The notes: generated by a model from the sequence alone, not told the origin. Shown: positions 9,501 to 17,563, counted from the first letter of the stretch. The stretch is DNA of 64,000 nucleotides from SZUA-545 sp050297855 (GCA_050297855.1 JBNKTC010000010.1:310001-374000), one strand, 5' to 3'. Translations and numbers: made by a program.

Positions 9501-10064
9501 GATGCCGTGGCGCATCATCTCCAGGTAGAAATCATCCCCGAAGATCTCCTTGTACTCGAGGGCGACCTCCTTGGCCTTTTCATACCCCTTGGCCCCGAAC
9601 TTGACGTTCCGTTCGCTCAGGTTCAAGTGCCAGTTGACCTCCCCCTGGAGGCACGCCGAGGAGCAGATGAGCCCTTCGGAGTGTTCACGCAAAAGTTTTT
9701 TGTTGATCCGGGGGTAGTAGTAGAACCCTTCCATGTAGGCCATGGAGGAGAGGTACATAAGGTTTTTGTACCCGGTCATGTTTTTGGCATAGAGGCAGAG
9801 GTGGAAACGCTGCTTGACGCTTTTGTCCCCGATATCGGGCTGGTTATGAAGGTACGCTTCCATCCCGATGATCGGCTTGATCCCTTCGGCGTTCATCGTC
9901 TGGTAGAAGTCGATGGCACCGAACATGTTGCCGTGGTCGGTCATGGCGACGGCAGTCATCCCTTTTTCTTTGACCTCTTTGACCAGCTGTTTGATCTTAT
10001 TGGCCCCGTCGAGCAGGGAGTATTCGGTATGAAGATGTAGGTGCGTAAACGGAAGGTTTCCCAT
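6528..10064 (-). CDS. dnaE: DNA polymerase III alpha subunit
   Basis: About 1178 residues, the usual length for DnaE1. An N-terminal PHP domain begins FTHLHLHTEYSLLDG. The palm carries GPGRGSAAGSLVAYSL and the catalytic triad region MPDIDMDFCQARRGEI. HhH motifs and a C-terminal OB-fold (around TKISKKGNKFGIVNLMDLHG) follow. It is the replicative polymerase catalytic subunit. The start is either ATG at 10064 or an in-frame TTG at 10073. The purine-rich AGAGAG lies close to the TTG and 12 bases from the ATG, so the choice is uncertain. The unusual feature is the tight downstream linkage to a TonB-receptor/kinase operon. Confidence 0.97.
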   Translation of the reverse strand: MGNLPFTHLHLHTEYSLLDGANKIKQLVKEVKEKGMTAVAMTDHGNMFGAIDFYQTMNAEGIKPIIGMEAYLHNQPDIGDKSVKQRFHLCLYAKNMTGYKNLMYLSSMAYMEGFYYYPRINKKLLREHSEGLICSSACLQGEVNWHLNLSERNVKFGAKGYEKAKEVALEYKEIFGDDFYLEMMRHGIGDQLAIDDQIIRLSKETGIKIIATNDTHYLKQDYADPHEAFMCIAMNKLYDDPNRLRHSVQEFYLKSPEDMALLFADIPEALLNTQEIVDKCQLELKLGDPTPPTFKFTKDFAAVDNLELPETGEFSLENDKILFRHECEKGLRRRLEHIPEEKHQVYWDRLEREIGIINGMKFPGYMLIVWDFVRQAKEMDIPVGPGRGSAAGSLVAYSLEITDIDPIPYDLLFERFLNPERVSMPDIDMDFCQARRGEIIDYVVEKYGRNNVAQVITFGSLLAKGVLRDVGRVLGLSYADADRMAKLIPDELGITLEKAFEKEPKIKELIDTDPNAARVWEFATALEGLKRNSGMHAAGVVISNEELWHKTPLYKPSGEETIVTQYSLNFLEDVDLIKFDFLGLKTLDVIDNALKLVKEYDGREINFSTMPMDDPEVFKMVCSGQTLGMFQIESQGMQALNGKLQPSNFEDLIAVLALYRPGPMESGMLDDFIERKHGRKKTFYPFEEVSFDILKETLEPTYGMIVYQEQVMQIVQTVGGFSLGEADIVRRAMGKKKADLMAKYNKEFSEGAAKQGLEYDKASKLFDLIEKFAGYGFNKSHSAAYAMVTYQTAYLKTHYPAEFMSALLTSEKDNTDKVVMYIDEIKRLQIDFLPPDINKSFIQFAPMYEGGNTAIMFGMGAIKGVGKSALSSIIAEREANGEFTDLADFVSRIDPQKANKKVLESLIKAGALDCFGHTRKSLLNQIEQIVEKVKQADQMRKNTVGSLFGESEEMTGVTIEITPLEEYGLTEILELEKETLGIYVSGHPLDEYREKLETMNYTLSSQIETLDDNSQALFIGKIENITTKISKKGNKFGIVNLMDLHGNIEFMVFESMLADLEKMDLEKPVAVKVSITKDDQFTKIACRKVMEMEKAGKEKVKTKIKEVTYDPITIEVDMSHDAEVLEKLYALIQKHTGAHKINLLIKSKLQEVYIETNYSSAREIENVVKEIPELKIAG

Positions 10065-10192
10065 AGCTTTCAAAATCTCTCTATTTATTTTTTATTCATT
10101 TCTTAAGTTATATCGATAATCCCATAAAAACGACCTTTGAAAATCAGACTAAACAGGTCCGGTGCGAAATTTTTTGGGATAATAAACGCGGT

Positions 10193-10495
10193 TCAGAGTT
10201 CCGGCAGGGAGTACTCGGTCATACGGCCCAGATCTTCCTGGAGCAGCATTCCCCGTCCCTCCTGGTCGATCTCCAGGATATGAAAGAGATAGGCGAAGAC
10301 CTCTTCTGCACGTTCCGCTTCCACGGCGACGGTGAGGATGTCCATCTCTTTCATGGCAAAGTCCGACTGGGAACTGGTTCCCCGTGCCGGGGTCTTATTG
10401 GCCGTGATAATACCCTTCTCCTCTTTAAGCCGGCTGAGGATCTCCAGGGGGATCTTGCCGCTGATCATGCAGGTGATCAGTTTGTAGTGTTTCAT
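10193..10495 (-). CDS. P-II-like regulatory protein (second copy)
   Basis: About 100 residues with the P-II-like ferredoxin fold order: first strand YKLITCMISGK, helix, glycine/serine-rich stretch (TPARGTSSQSDF) where the T-loop would lie, then MDILTVAVEAERAEEVFAYLF, which matches the second beta-alpha unit of its neighbour. It lacks the canonical GlnB/GlnK uridylylation signature (RGAEYxVDF). Its ATG at 10495 overlaps the upstream TGA by one base (TGATG), so translation is coupled to the first P-II-like gene. A GTG at 10498 is also possible. It likely binds a small ligand and regulates the DUF1538 membrane protein. That function is inference. Confidence 0.65.
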   Translation of the reverse strand: MKHYKLITCMISGKIPLEILSRLKEEKGIITANKTPARGTSSQSDFAMKEMDILTVAVEAERAEEVFAYLFHILEIDQEGRGMLLQEDLGRMTEYSLPEL

Positions 10496-10869
10496 CACGA
10501 GCCTTTCTTGATCTTCTCAAGGACTTCAAGGGGGATATAGGTCCCCGCTTTTTCCAGTTTTGTGACATACATAAAGCCCATCCCGGGGGTGTCAAGCTTC
10601 CCTTCGAGGTAGATAACATCAAAGATGCGGTCGACCTGTTCACTGGAGACGATGATCTGGATGATCTCCTTCTCCGCTTCGACTGCCACACCGAGGACCC
10701 CCAGTTTTTCACGGACCCCGGAGCCTTGCGCAAAGTGGATCGTCGCCCCCTGGGCACCCGCTTCGAAGGCGGCTTTGGTGATGGCGTCGGCCTTTCCCTT
10801 CTGGACGATGCAGGTGATCAGCTCCACGTCGGTCAGGGTCGTGATCTGCCTTGTTTTATTCTGCTGCAT
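10495..10869 (-). CDS. P-II-like regulatory protein (first copy)
   Basis: About 124 residues. Beta-alpha-beta pattern of the P-II superfamily: VELITCIVQKGKADAITKAA, ATIHFAQGSG (T-loop region), GVAVEAEKEIIQIIV, then a C-terminal strand MGFMYVTKLEK. The GlnB tyrosine motif is absent, so uridylylation is unlikely. The start chosen is ATG at 10869. It lies 14 bases inside the end of the DUF1538 gene, and an AAAGGAAAG ribosome site precedes it. The arrangement of a membrane protein followed by a P-II-like gene recalls AmtB-GlnK, but the membrane protein here is not AmtB. Confidence 0.75.
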   Translation of the reverse strand: MQQNKTRQITTLTDVELITCIVQKGKADAITKAAFEAGAQGATIHFAQGSGVREKLGVLGVAVEAEKEIIQIIVSSEQVDRIFDVIYLEGKLDTPGMGFMYVTKLEKAGTYIPLEVLEKIKKGS

Positions 10870-12589
10870 TGACTTTCCTTTTTCGTTTTTGTACCCAGAG
10901 TCCCGTCGAGAGGACGGCGATAATCGGTCCGATGGAGGCCATGGAGAGGATCCCGAAGCCTTCCAGGGCCTCCATCGCATCCCCGAACCCAAGGCCCATG
11001 GCCAGGACCAAGGGGACCGTGATCGGTCCGGTGGTCACCCCGGCGCTGTCCCAGGCGATGTTGACGAACTCCTCGCTGGAGAAGAAGGTGAGGATGACGG
11101 CCAGGAAATAGGCGGGGATCAGCAGCCACCCCAGGGGGAGGCCGAAGATGATCTTGATGACGCCGGTGGCGATCCCGACCCCGACCCCGAAGGAGACGGC
11201 GTACATGAGGGTCTTTTTCTTAAAGACCCCCTGGGTCAGGTTCTCGACGGTCATGCCCAGGGCATTGAGCGCCGGTTCGGCCAGTGTCGCCCCGAATCCC
11301 AGGATGAAGGCAAACACGATGGCGACTGTCAAGCCGATCCCATAGGGGTAGAGGGCTTCGATGATACCGCCGTCGGCCCCGCTGATGTCATTAAAGGCTG
11401 CCGGGATCAGGCCGCCCGACTGGCCGCCGAGTTTTGCCAGGCCGTAGGTGAGGCCGATGTTGAAGATGATCATGCCGATCACCGCCAGGACGATGCCGTA
11501 GGTGATCGTCCCGGCATGGCTCATCGGGGTCTTTAGCACGAGTTTGAGGATAATGAGCAGAAAGATCACCAGCGGGATGATCGCCCGCATTCCCAGGACG
11601 ATCTCCTCGCCGGGAGTCGTTTCGTACCAGGCGGGGTCGGCGATGACCGTGTTCCCCATCTGGGCCGCGGCGATGATCGTATCGGGGGTGATCGTGAAGG
11701 AGAGGTAGATCCCCAGGCTCATGACGCCGATAATGGGAAAGAGGGAGGCCAGCGTCACGATCCCGAAACCGGAGAGGTTGTTCTCCCCTTTACCCGCCGC
11801 CGAGGCGATCCCGATCCCGAGCGCCAGGACCAGGGGGACCGTCACCGGGCCCGTCGTGACCGCCCCGCTGTCCCAGGCAAGGCCCAGGATCGGCGTAAGC
11901 GCTTCGGTGTTCATGACATACACCGTGAGGAGCAGGGTCGGGATGAGGGCGAGATAGATGTAGGGTTTGAGGCTCCAGCCGTAGATGAATCGCAGCGTTC
12001 CCAGGATCGCCGCCAGGCCGACGCCGGCACCGACGATGAGGACCAGGATGCCGGAGTACTGGTTGAGCAGGGCATAGAGGTAGGGGGCCTTCTCCACTTC
12101 CACCAGCGAACCGGCGGCCTTGAGTGCGCCGATAGCCGGTTCGGCAAACGTCACGCCGATCCCGAGCAGAAAGGCGATAAAGAGGACGACGGAGAGGGAG
12201 ACTTTTTTGGGAAGGGTATTCCCGATCACCTCACCAAAGGGCATCAGCCCCTGCTTGATCCCCTCCATAAAAAACATCAGCCCGATGATGACCGCCATGA
12301 GCCCGGCGGTGATGATGGTCGCATCGGCTACGGGCTGGCGCAGCAGGAACATCTGGAAAAAGACCAGGTAGAGCGCCAGGGGCATGAGGGCGTAGACCTG
12401 TTCCAGGAAACGGACGCTGACATAGGGCTGGACCAGCCGGTAGACGTCGATGGGACGCAGGGCGATGGTTTTGGGTCTTGGTTTTTTTGTCGGTTTGGTC
12501 AGATCGTTGTAACTGATATGGGTATAGTTGGCCTGCACGGCCCTGGCGTATTCGCCGAAACGCACTTTTTCGGGTTGTTCTTGGCTCAT
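10856..12589 (-). CDS. DUF1538 family membrane protein, duplicated transporter-like
   Basis: 577 residues and very hydrophobic, with about 12-14 predicted membrane helices. The protein is an internal duplication. Two halves each contain a motif set of the form GxGxTFAEPAIGALK (about 160) / FGATLAEPALNALGM (about 425), and AWDSGAVTTGPVTVPLVLALG (about 265) / AWDSAGVTTGPITVPLVLAMG (about 520). Paired inverted-type repeats with conserved Pro/Gly/Thr-rich loops are typical of secondary transporters and channels. This matches the uncharacterised DUF1538 family as I recall it. Two P-II-like proteins are coupled downstream, suggesting ligand-controlled transport. The substrate is unknown. Confidence 0.8.
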   Translation of the reverse strand: MSQEQPEKVRFGEYARAVQANYTHISYNDLTKPTKKPRPKTIALRPIDVYRLVQPYVSVRFLEQVYALMPLALYLVFFQMFLLRQPVADATIITAGLMAVIIGLMFFMEGIKQGLMPFGEVIGNTLPKKVSLSVVLFIAFLLGIGVTFAEPAIGALKAAGSLVEVEKAPYLYALLNQYSGILVLIVGAGVGLAAILGTLRFIYGWSLKPYIYLALIPTLLLTVYVMNTEALTPILGLAWDSGAVTTGPVTVPLVLALGIGIASAAGKGENNLSGFGIVTLASLFPIIGVMSLGIYLSFTITPDTIIAAAQMGNTVIADPAWYETTPGEEIVLGMRAIIPLVIFLLIILKLVLKTPMSHAGTITYGIVLAVIGMIIFNIGLTYGLAKLGGQSGGLIPAAFNDISGADGGIIEALYPYGIGLTVAIVFAFILGFGATLAEPALNALGMTVENLTQGVFKKKTLMYAVSFGVGVGIATGVIKIIFGLPLGWLLIPAYFLAVILTFFSSEEFVNIAWDSAGVTTGPITVPLVLAMGLGFGDAMEALEGFGILSMASIGPIIAVLSTGLWVQKRKRKVNAAE

Positions 12590-12693
12590 GGTTACTCCCG
12601 GTATCTAAGAGTTATATTAGAAAAGAGTATAGCATAGCTAAGACTGCAACCCTCTTAGTTTCGCCGCTCCCGCCGGCGGAGTATGGCGGGATG

Positions 12694-13026
12694 TCACTCG
12701 GCCTCTTCGATGACGTAGCGCGCGTGTGGTTCGGCCTTGAGGCGTGCGGCGGGGATAGGGCGGCCGCTTTTTTCACAGATCCCGTAGGTCCCGTCGCGGA
12801 TCTTTGCCAGGGCGTGGTCGACCTCGTCCAGTTCATGCCGCTGCTGGGCAAGCAGTGATTTATGTTCGAGGCTGTTTCCGACCAGGGTCGCCATATCTTC
12901 CCTGTCCTCGATCTCGTCTTCGCTTCCCAGCATATCCATCTCCCGCTCCAGTCGGGAGATATTGGATTCCAGGCTGCTTTTCATCTCATGCAACTGTTTT
13001 TCGAACGCTTTGAAGCTTATTGTCAT
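12694..13026 (-). CDS. DksA/TraR-family protein lacking the zinc cysteines
   Basis: About 110 residues. A coiled-coil hairpin (about 1-75) precedes a C-terminal segment of the DksA type, DGTYGICEKSGRPIPAARL then HARYVIEEAE. In zinc-binding DksA the pairs are CxxC and CxxC. Here the first is CEKS and the second VIEE, leaving a single Cys. The coil tip carries acidic residues (GSEDEIEDREDMATL), as in factors that enter the RNA polymerase secondary channel. The start at ATG 13026 (MTISFKAF) is preferred over a 17-residue upstream extension because AAAGGAGC lies 4-10 bases before it. Probable transcription modulator acting on RNA polymerase, zinc-independent. Confidence 0.85.
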   Translation of the reverse strand: MTISFKAFEKQLHEMKSSLESNISRLEREMDMLGSEDEIEDREDMATLVGNSLEHKSLLAQQRHELDEVDHALAKIRDGTYGICEKSGRPIPAARLKAEPHARYVIEEAE

Positions 13027-13092
13027 GCTGTGCTCCTTTTTCTCGTCGCAAAACTCCATTATAACCCGAAAATGCATTTTGCAAAAGGGTAT

Positions 13093-13120
13093 TGCGCTTT
13101 TCCCTCCAACGCTCTATAAT
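13093..13120 (+). promoter_or_regulatory. Putative sigma-70 promoter
   Basis: TTGCGC at 13093-13098 and a perfect TATAAT at 13115-13120 are separated by 16 bases. They lie about 65 bases upstream of the start codon at 13185. Confidence 0.5.
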
Positions 13121-13184
13121 GAAAAACGGTCCGGACGCAAAATCTTCTGTTTTTCCTTATCTTTTCAGAGTACAAGGAGTACAC

Positions 13185-13649
13185 ATGTCAGCGGAATATC
13201 TTAAAGAACTCAGGGAGAGCCTTGAGGTGTGCGACAGCGAAACCTTTAAGGATATCTATTTCGATTACCGGAAAGCGGGGCTGCCCGAGTGCCTGGAGAC
13301 GGTGCTTGAGAGTGTGGCCGAACTGGCGGAGTTTATCATCGTTGTGGAGGATGCAGGCAATTTCGACGGCCTGAAAGAGATCATGGAGAATATGCTCGAG
13401 GAGACCGGGGTCAACCTTCTGACGGATTCCGAGGGGAGGGAGCCCGATATGGAGAGTATGAGTCTTCAGCGTTTTAAAAATGCCCTTATTCACCGTTTTG
13501 ATACGGACAATTTTAACAGTGTCAAGGAGGGGATCGTCTGCGATTTCCTGATGCCGGCGATTCTGGAAGGAATCCGATCATCTGCAACGCGTGAGTGCAG
13601 TGAAGATACAGAAGCAAAGAGACAAGTGGAGGCGGCCGCACTATTGTGA
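13185..13649 (+). CDS. Acidic protein of unknown function
   Basis: 154 residues, acidic and mostly helical, without a signal peptide or membrane segment. I do not recognise the family. ATG at 13185 is chosen because AAGGAG lies 5 bases before it. The longer reading frame upstream would start before the promoter -10. It carries repeated short acidic helices (KELRESLEVCDSETFKDIY, LESVAELAEF, GLKEIMENMLEETG), which suggests a soluble helical bundle. It stands alone between a DksA-like gene on the other strand and hupE. Confidence 0.7.
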   Translation: MSAEYLKELRESLEVCDSETFKDIYFDYRKAGLPECLETVLESVAELAEFIIVVEDAGNFDGLKEIMENMLEETGVNLLTDSEGREPDMESMSLQRFKNALIHRFDTDNFNSVKEGIVCDFLMPAILEGIRSSATRECSEDTEAKRQVEAAALL

Positions 13650-13726
13650 ATACCCATTCATATAAATAAACAATGTATAAGTTTTGTTGCACTAGGATAG
13701 TCCTATCCATTTCAAAAGGAGTCGTA

Positions 13727-14308
13727 ATGAGTAAGGCAGTTATCGTACTTTTCGGATTGTTGGCTTCATCGCTTTGGGCCCATACGGGGGTGAATGCTTC
13801 CTTTACACTGGGCGAAGGTTTTTTACATCCGATCGGCGGGCTTGACCATATCCTGGCGATGTTTGCGGTGGGGCTTTTTGCCTCTCTCTATACCCAAAAG
13901 GATATTGTTAAAGTATTGATGGCATTTGTCGGGATGATGGGCCTTAGCGCGCTTATCGGGACCTATCATCTGGCTATTCCGTTTATCGAAGCGGGGATCG
14001 TCGCTTCCATCGTGGTATTCGGCCTGATGATCGTCTTTGCCTCGACCATTCCCTATCGTATCGCCCTGGCTGCAATCGGCATCTTTGCGATGTTCCACGG
14101 GTATGCCCACGGCTACGAGTTTTCCGGAAACGGCAGCTTTATCGCCTACCTGGGCGGCTTCTCTGTCTCGACACTGGCGATCCACCTGGCTGGGCTTGTT
14201 ACCGGCCGGCTGGTTCAGTCTGCTACGCTGGGTATGTCCGGCAATAGAGCTGTCAAAGCTGCCGGCGGCGCGATCGCCCTGGGCGGTCTCTCCCTCCCTC
14301 TCCTCTAA
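13727..14308 (+). CDS. HupE/UreJ family membrane protein
   Basis: 193 residues. An N-terminal signal or first membrane helix ending in SSLWAHTG is followed by the family motif HPIGGLDHILAMFAVGL and by FHGYAHGYEF. Around six further hydrophobic helices follow. HupE/UreJ proteins are nickel or cobalt permeases linked to hydrogenase or urease. The histidine-rich motifs in helices 1 and 4 are the presumed metal ligands. ATG at 13727 is preceded by AAAGGAG. No hydrogenase or urease genes lie in this window, so its partner enzyme is elsewhere. Confidence 0.88.
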   Translation: MSKAVIVLFGLLASSLWAHTGVNASFTLGEGFLHPIGGLDHILAMFAVGLFASLYTQKDIVKVLMAFVGMMGLSALIGTYHLAIPFIEAGIVASIVVFGLMIVFASTIPYRIALAAIGIFAMFHGYAHGYEFSGNGSFIAYLGGFSVSTLAIHLAGLVTGRLVQSATLGMSGNRAVKAAGGAIALGGLSLPLL

Positions 14309-14315
14309 AAACAGC

Positions 14316-14331
14316 GGGCGGGCTTCCGCCC
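14316..14331. terminator. GC-rich hairpin after hupE
   Basis: A perfect 6-bp stem (GGGCGG/CCGCCC) with a GCTT loop lies 8 bases after the hupE stop. There is no clear T-run after it, so it is only a candidate terminator. Confidence 0.3.
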
Positions 14332-14419
14332 CCCGGTCTATATACTACCTCTCTTCGGCGTCAAAACCGGAGAAACACTATCCCCAAAGAGTAACCACGT
14401 AAAAGCCACCCGGGCAGAT

Positions 14420-14425
14420 TATAAT
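14420..14425 (+). promoter_or_regulatory. Putative promoter -10 box
   Basis: TATAAT, 26 bases before the ATG at 14452. I see no convincing -35 element, which is common in Campylobacterota promoters. AAAGGATC between the box and the ATG serves as ribosome site. Confidence 0.35.
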
Positions 14426-14451
14426 GGATCAAAAAACAGAAAGGATCCGTT

Positions 14452-14745
14452 ATGCCAAAAACAACAGAACTGATTAAAACCATAAAGCTCTCCAGTCTTG
14501 AAGGGGGGACAATCAGCATCCTGCATATGGAACATCCTTATGGGGAGAACAGCGATCCCGTCGCCAGTATCGGGGTCAGCCTGAAAGGAGAGGCGGAAAA
14601 CCCGGACTGGCAGGTCCATATCCCTTATCGCGATATCGATGCATTGATCGGGGCGTTAAGAGATGCACAGGAGAAAAACGGGGAACGTGCACCGGGCTAC
14701 CATCCCCATGACGAGCTGTCAGCCGATACGGGGGGCGGGGCTTAG
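14452..14745 (+). CDS. Small protein of unknown function
   Basis: 97 residues with alternating beta-type segments (TISILHMEHP, ASIGVSLKG, WQVHIPYRDIDALIGALRDAQ) and a disordered, Gly/His-rich tail. There is no signal peptide. I do not recognise the family. It has a plausible ribosome site (AAAGGATCCGTT) and promoter. Its stop overlaps the end of the convergent DUF4386 gene by 4 bases. Confidence 0.6.
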   Translation: MPKTTELIKTIKLSSLEGGTISILHMEHPYGENSDPVASIGVSLKGEAENPDWQVHIPYRDIDALIGALRDAQEKNGERAPGYHPHDELSADTGGGA

Positions 14746-15455
14746 GATATATCTGTCGGCAGGGTATCCCGCTTTTGTGCCTTAGGGTCTACCCCTTTAA
14801 TAAGCAGCCACAGACCGATAATAATCTCAAAAAGGCCACCCGGTGCATAAAAGAGCATTTTCGTATCTTCGGGGAAACCGGGCAGGAGAAGGCTGGAAAA
14901 AGAGACAAGCAGCATCGTCACATAGGTGATGATACCCCAGATCGCCAGGAACCGTGGGATGTAGCGCGATATAAAGAAGAGATAAAAAAAGAGCGTTCCC
15001 CCCATCCCGATGAAGATCAGGACAATATCCAGTGCCGCACCGCGTACTTCAAGCATCGGCCCGACAAGCATGTGGAGTGCTGCCGCTTCGTCATGCAGCA
15101 GGAGGAGGGGGACCAGACCGCTGATGACGGTCGCCCCGGCCCCGACGACGGCTTCGGCAAGCCGCCACAGCAGGGCAAGGAGCGCAAGGTCTCTATTCAC
15201 ACTTTTAAGGACGCTATAAAGTGCCCAGGCCAGCAGGATAACCAGGAGGTACATCGTCACTTCACCCGCAATGCCGATACGGTAGAGCCACTCGTTTTCC
15301 ATGATATTTCGAAGTGTCGCCCCGTTGTCTCCGGGAACGATCAGGCTCGATTCCGCGATGTTAACGCTAAAAATCCCAAGCAGGATGGTAATCAGATAGG
15401 CAAAGCCGGCTGTTCTGGCATAAAGCTGGAGTCTTTTTTCGTCGGAAGATGTCAT
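14742..15455 (-). CDS. DUF4386 family membrane protein
   Basis: About 237 residues with six predicted membrane helices: AGFAYLITILLGIFSV, MYLLVILLAWALYSVL, VVGAGATVISGLVPLLLL, LDIVLIFIGMGGTLFFYLFF, IWGIITYVTMLLVSF and LFEIIIGLWLLIKG. The opening (RLQLYARTAGFAYLITI) is typical of DUF4386, whose function is unknown. ATG at 15455 is chosen over GTG at 15461 because AAGGG then lies 7 bases before the start. Confidence 0.78.
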   Translation of the reverse strand: MTSSDEKRLQLYARTAGFAYLITILLGIFSVNIAESSLIVPGDNGATLRNIMENEWLYRIGIAGEVTMYLLVILLAWALYSVLKSVNRDLALLALLWRLAEAVVGAGATVISGLVPLLLLHDEAAALHMLVGPMLEVRGAALDIVLIFIGMGGTLFFYLFFISRYIPRFLAIWGIITYVTMLLVSFSSLLLPGFPEDTKMLFYAPGGLFEIIIGLWLLIKGVDPKAQKRDTLPTDIS

Positions 15456-15542
15456 ACCCACCCCTTTTGATAATAAGGATATACAGTTATAACATATTTC
15501 AGGGTGTGAAAGAGGGGAGGGAAGCGGCTGCTTCCCGGAAGA

Positions 15543-17450
15543 TTATAGGGCGTTAACGGTCTCGACGATCGCTTCGGCGGTGATACCGAAGTGTTTGTAG
15601 AGTTCGCCGGCAGGGGCGCTCTCGCCGAAGCTGTTCATGCCGATGACGGCGTCGGCGAAGCGGTACCATTCGATCCCGCTGGCCGCTTCGACGGCCACTT
15701 TGATGTGGCTTGGGTTGATGATGCCGTCGATGTAGTCGGCATCCTGCTCCACAAAGAGGTCGAAGCAGGGGACGGAGACGACGTTGACCTTTTTGCCTTC
15801 GGCTTCGAGCATCTCTTTGGCGTTCAGCGCGATCTCCACTTCACTGCCCGTTGCGATGAGTGTGATCGTCGCTTCATCCGATTCGCTGATGAGGTAACCG
15901 CCTTTGGATACGCTGCCTCTGGACTTGCTTCGATCCAGGACCGGGAGCTTTTGTCGGGAACAGACGAAAGCGCTCGGAGCCTGAAGGTTCAGGGCCGTTT
16001 TCCAGTTTTCGACGTTCTCGATCCCGTCGGCCGGACGGAACGTGTAGAAGTTCGGCATCGCACGGAAGGTACTGAGCTGCTCGATCGGCTGGTGCGTCGC
16101 ACCGTCTTCGCCGACGCCGATACTGTCGTGGGTAAAGACGTAGAAGAGTTTCGCTTTCATCAGCGCCGCCACGCGGGCCGCCGGTTTGAGGTAGTCGGAG
16201 AAGATGAAGAAGGTCGCACAAAACGGCAGGAAGGATCCGTACTGGGCCATCCCGTTGGTCATGGCAGCCATGGAGTGCTCGCGGATACCGAAGTGGACGT
16301 TTTTCCCTTTGGGGAAGTCGCCGGCATCTTTGAGCTCGGTCTTGTTGGACGGTCCAAGGTCCGCGCTTCCGCCGAAGAAGCCGGGGAGGGCGGCCGAGAT
16401 GGCATTCAGGATCTTACCGTTGGTATCGCGTGTTGCGAAGCTTTCACCCACTTTGAATTCGGGGAACTGGATCGTGCTGAAATCCGGGTTTTCAAGCTGC
16501 TTGAGGATATCGCCGCAGCTTTCGGCTTTTTTATTCCACTCTTTTTCCAGCAGGTCGCCCTTCTCGACGGCACTTCCGAATCGGAGCTTTACGTCGTCGC
16601 TGACATAGAAGCTGACGTCGGGCGCGAAGTCTGCCGCCTGTTTGCTTTTGGCCAGTTCGTCGTCACCCAGCGGGGCACCGTGGGTGTGGTGGGAGCCTTC
16701 CATCGTGGCGGCCCCTTTTCCGATTTTTGTTTTGGCGATGATGAGAAGCGGTTTTGTCTGGCTCTGGGCTTTGACGAAGGCGCCGTCGATGGCGTCGAAG
16801 TCGTGGCCGTCGATCGTCATGACATCCCAGTTCTGGGATTTGAAACGCATCTCGATGTCTTCGCTGAGTGCGATGGACGTGTCTCCTTCTATCGTGATGT
16901 TGTTGGAGTCGTAGATCAGGACCAGGTTGTCCAGACCCAGGTGACCCGCCACGGAACACGCTTCGTAGCTGATCCCTTCCTCAAGGTCGCCGTCCCCGCA
17001 GAAGCAGTAGACTTTGTGGTCGATCACGTCGCCGACTGTGTGTTTGGCATACTGGCTCGCCATGGAGAAGCCGACGGCATTGGCTACGCCCTGACCCAGC
17101 GGGCCTGTTGTCACCTCGACGCCGTCCGTGTGGGAGGATTCGGGGTGTCCCGGGGTCTTGGAACCGAGCTGCCGGAAGTTTTTCAGATCGTCCATGGAGA
17201 CGTCGTATCCCCAGAGATGGAGCATGGAGTAGATCAGCGCGCTGCCGTGTCCGCCCGAGAAGACGACGCGGTCGCGGTTAAGCCACTTCGGGTTTTTTGG
17301 ATTATGCCGGTAGTGGCTGGAGAAGACCGTAAGGATATCTGCCATACCCATCGGCATTCCGGGGTGGCCTGAATTTGCCTTTTGGACCATATCTGCTGCG
17401 AGAAACCTGACCGTATCGGACATCTTTTGAAGCATTGCGCTGTCGCTCAT
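15543..17450 (-). CDS. tkt: Transketolase
   Basis: 635 residues, close to the standard length. The N-terminal half carries the thiamine-diphosphate motif GDGDLEEGISYEAC (about 155) followed by the Asn of YDSNN. It also carries ANSGHPGMPMGMADIL and PGHPESSHTDGVEVTTGPLG near the N-terminus. The pyrimidine-binding domain has FGIREHSMAAMTNGMA with the catalytic Glu, and DSIGVGEDGATHQPIEQL. It transfers two-carbon ketol units in the pentose phosphate (and possibly Calvin-type) pathways in the cytoplasm. It is transcribed alone on the minus strand. Confidence 0.97.
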   Translation of the reverse strand: MSDSAMLQKMSDTVRFLAADMVQKANSGHPGMPMGMADILTVFSSHYRHNPKNPKWLNRDRVVFSGGHGSALIYSMLHLWGYDVSMDDLKNFRQLGSKTPGHPESSHTDGVEVTTGPLGQGVANAVGFSMASQYAKHTVGDVIDHKVYCFCGDGDLEEGISYEACSVAGHLGLDNLVLIYDSNNITIEGDTSIALSEDIEMRFKSQNWDVMTIDGHDFDAIDGAFVKAQSQTKPLLIIAKTKIGKGAATMEGSHHTHGAPLGDDELAKSKQAADFAPDVSFYVSDDVKLRFGSAVEKGDLLEKEWNKKAESCGDILKQLENPDFSTIQFPEFKVGESFATRDTNGKILNAISAALPGFFGGSADLGPSNKTELKDAGDFPKGKNVHFGIREHSMAAMTNGMAQYGSFLPFCATFFIFSDYLKPAARVAALMKAKLFYVFTHDSIGVGEDGATHQPIEQLSTFRAMPNFYTFRPADGIENVENWKTALNLQAPSAFVCSRQKLPVLDRSKSRGSVSKGGYLISESDEATITLIATGSEVEIALNAKEMLEAEGKKVNVVSVPCFDLFVEQDADYIDGIINPSHIKVAVEAASGIEWYRFADAVIGMNSFGESAPAGELYKHFGITAEAIVETVNAL

Positions 17451-17563
17451 CTGTTAAACCTTAATGTGCACATATTATTTCGCGAATTTTAACAAAAAAA
17501 GAATAAACCCGTTTGGGGGTGATTGATTAGCTTTTTCTTACAAGAAAAATGAAAGATTAATCC

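Noticed and set aside
8418..10040. A 540-residue open frame on the plus strand opposite dnaE
   Set aside because: It is a mirror of dnaE codon structure: low-complexity Asp/Val/Gly/Leu-rich, no domain, no ribosome site.
10856..10992. A 41-residue N-terminal extension of the first P-II-like gene
   Set aside because: It lies entirely within the DUF1538 gene, is Ser/Arg/Pro-rich and lacks P-II pattern; ATG 10869 has a ribosome site.
15591..17372. A 593-residue open frame opposite transketolase
   Set aside because: Same antisense shadow effect of a GC-rich, highly biased gene; it has no recognisable motif.
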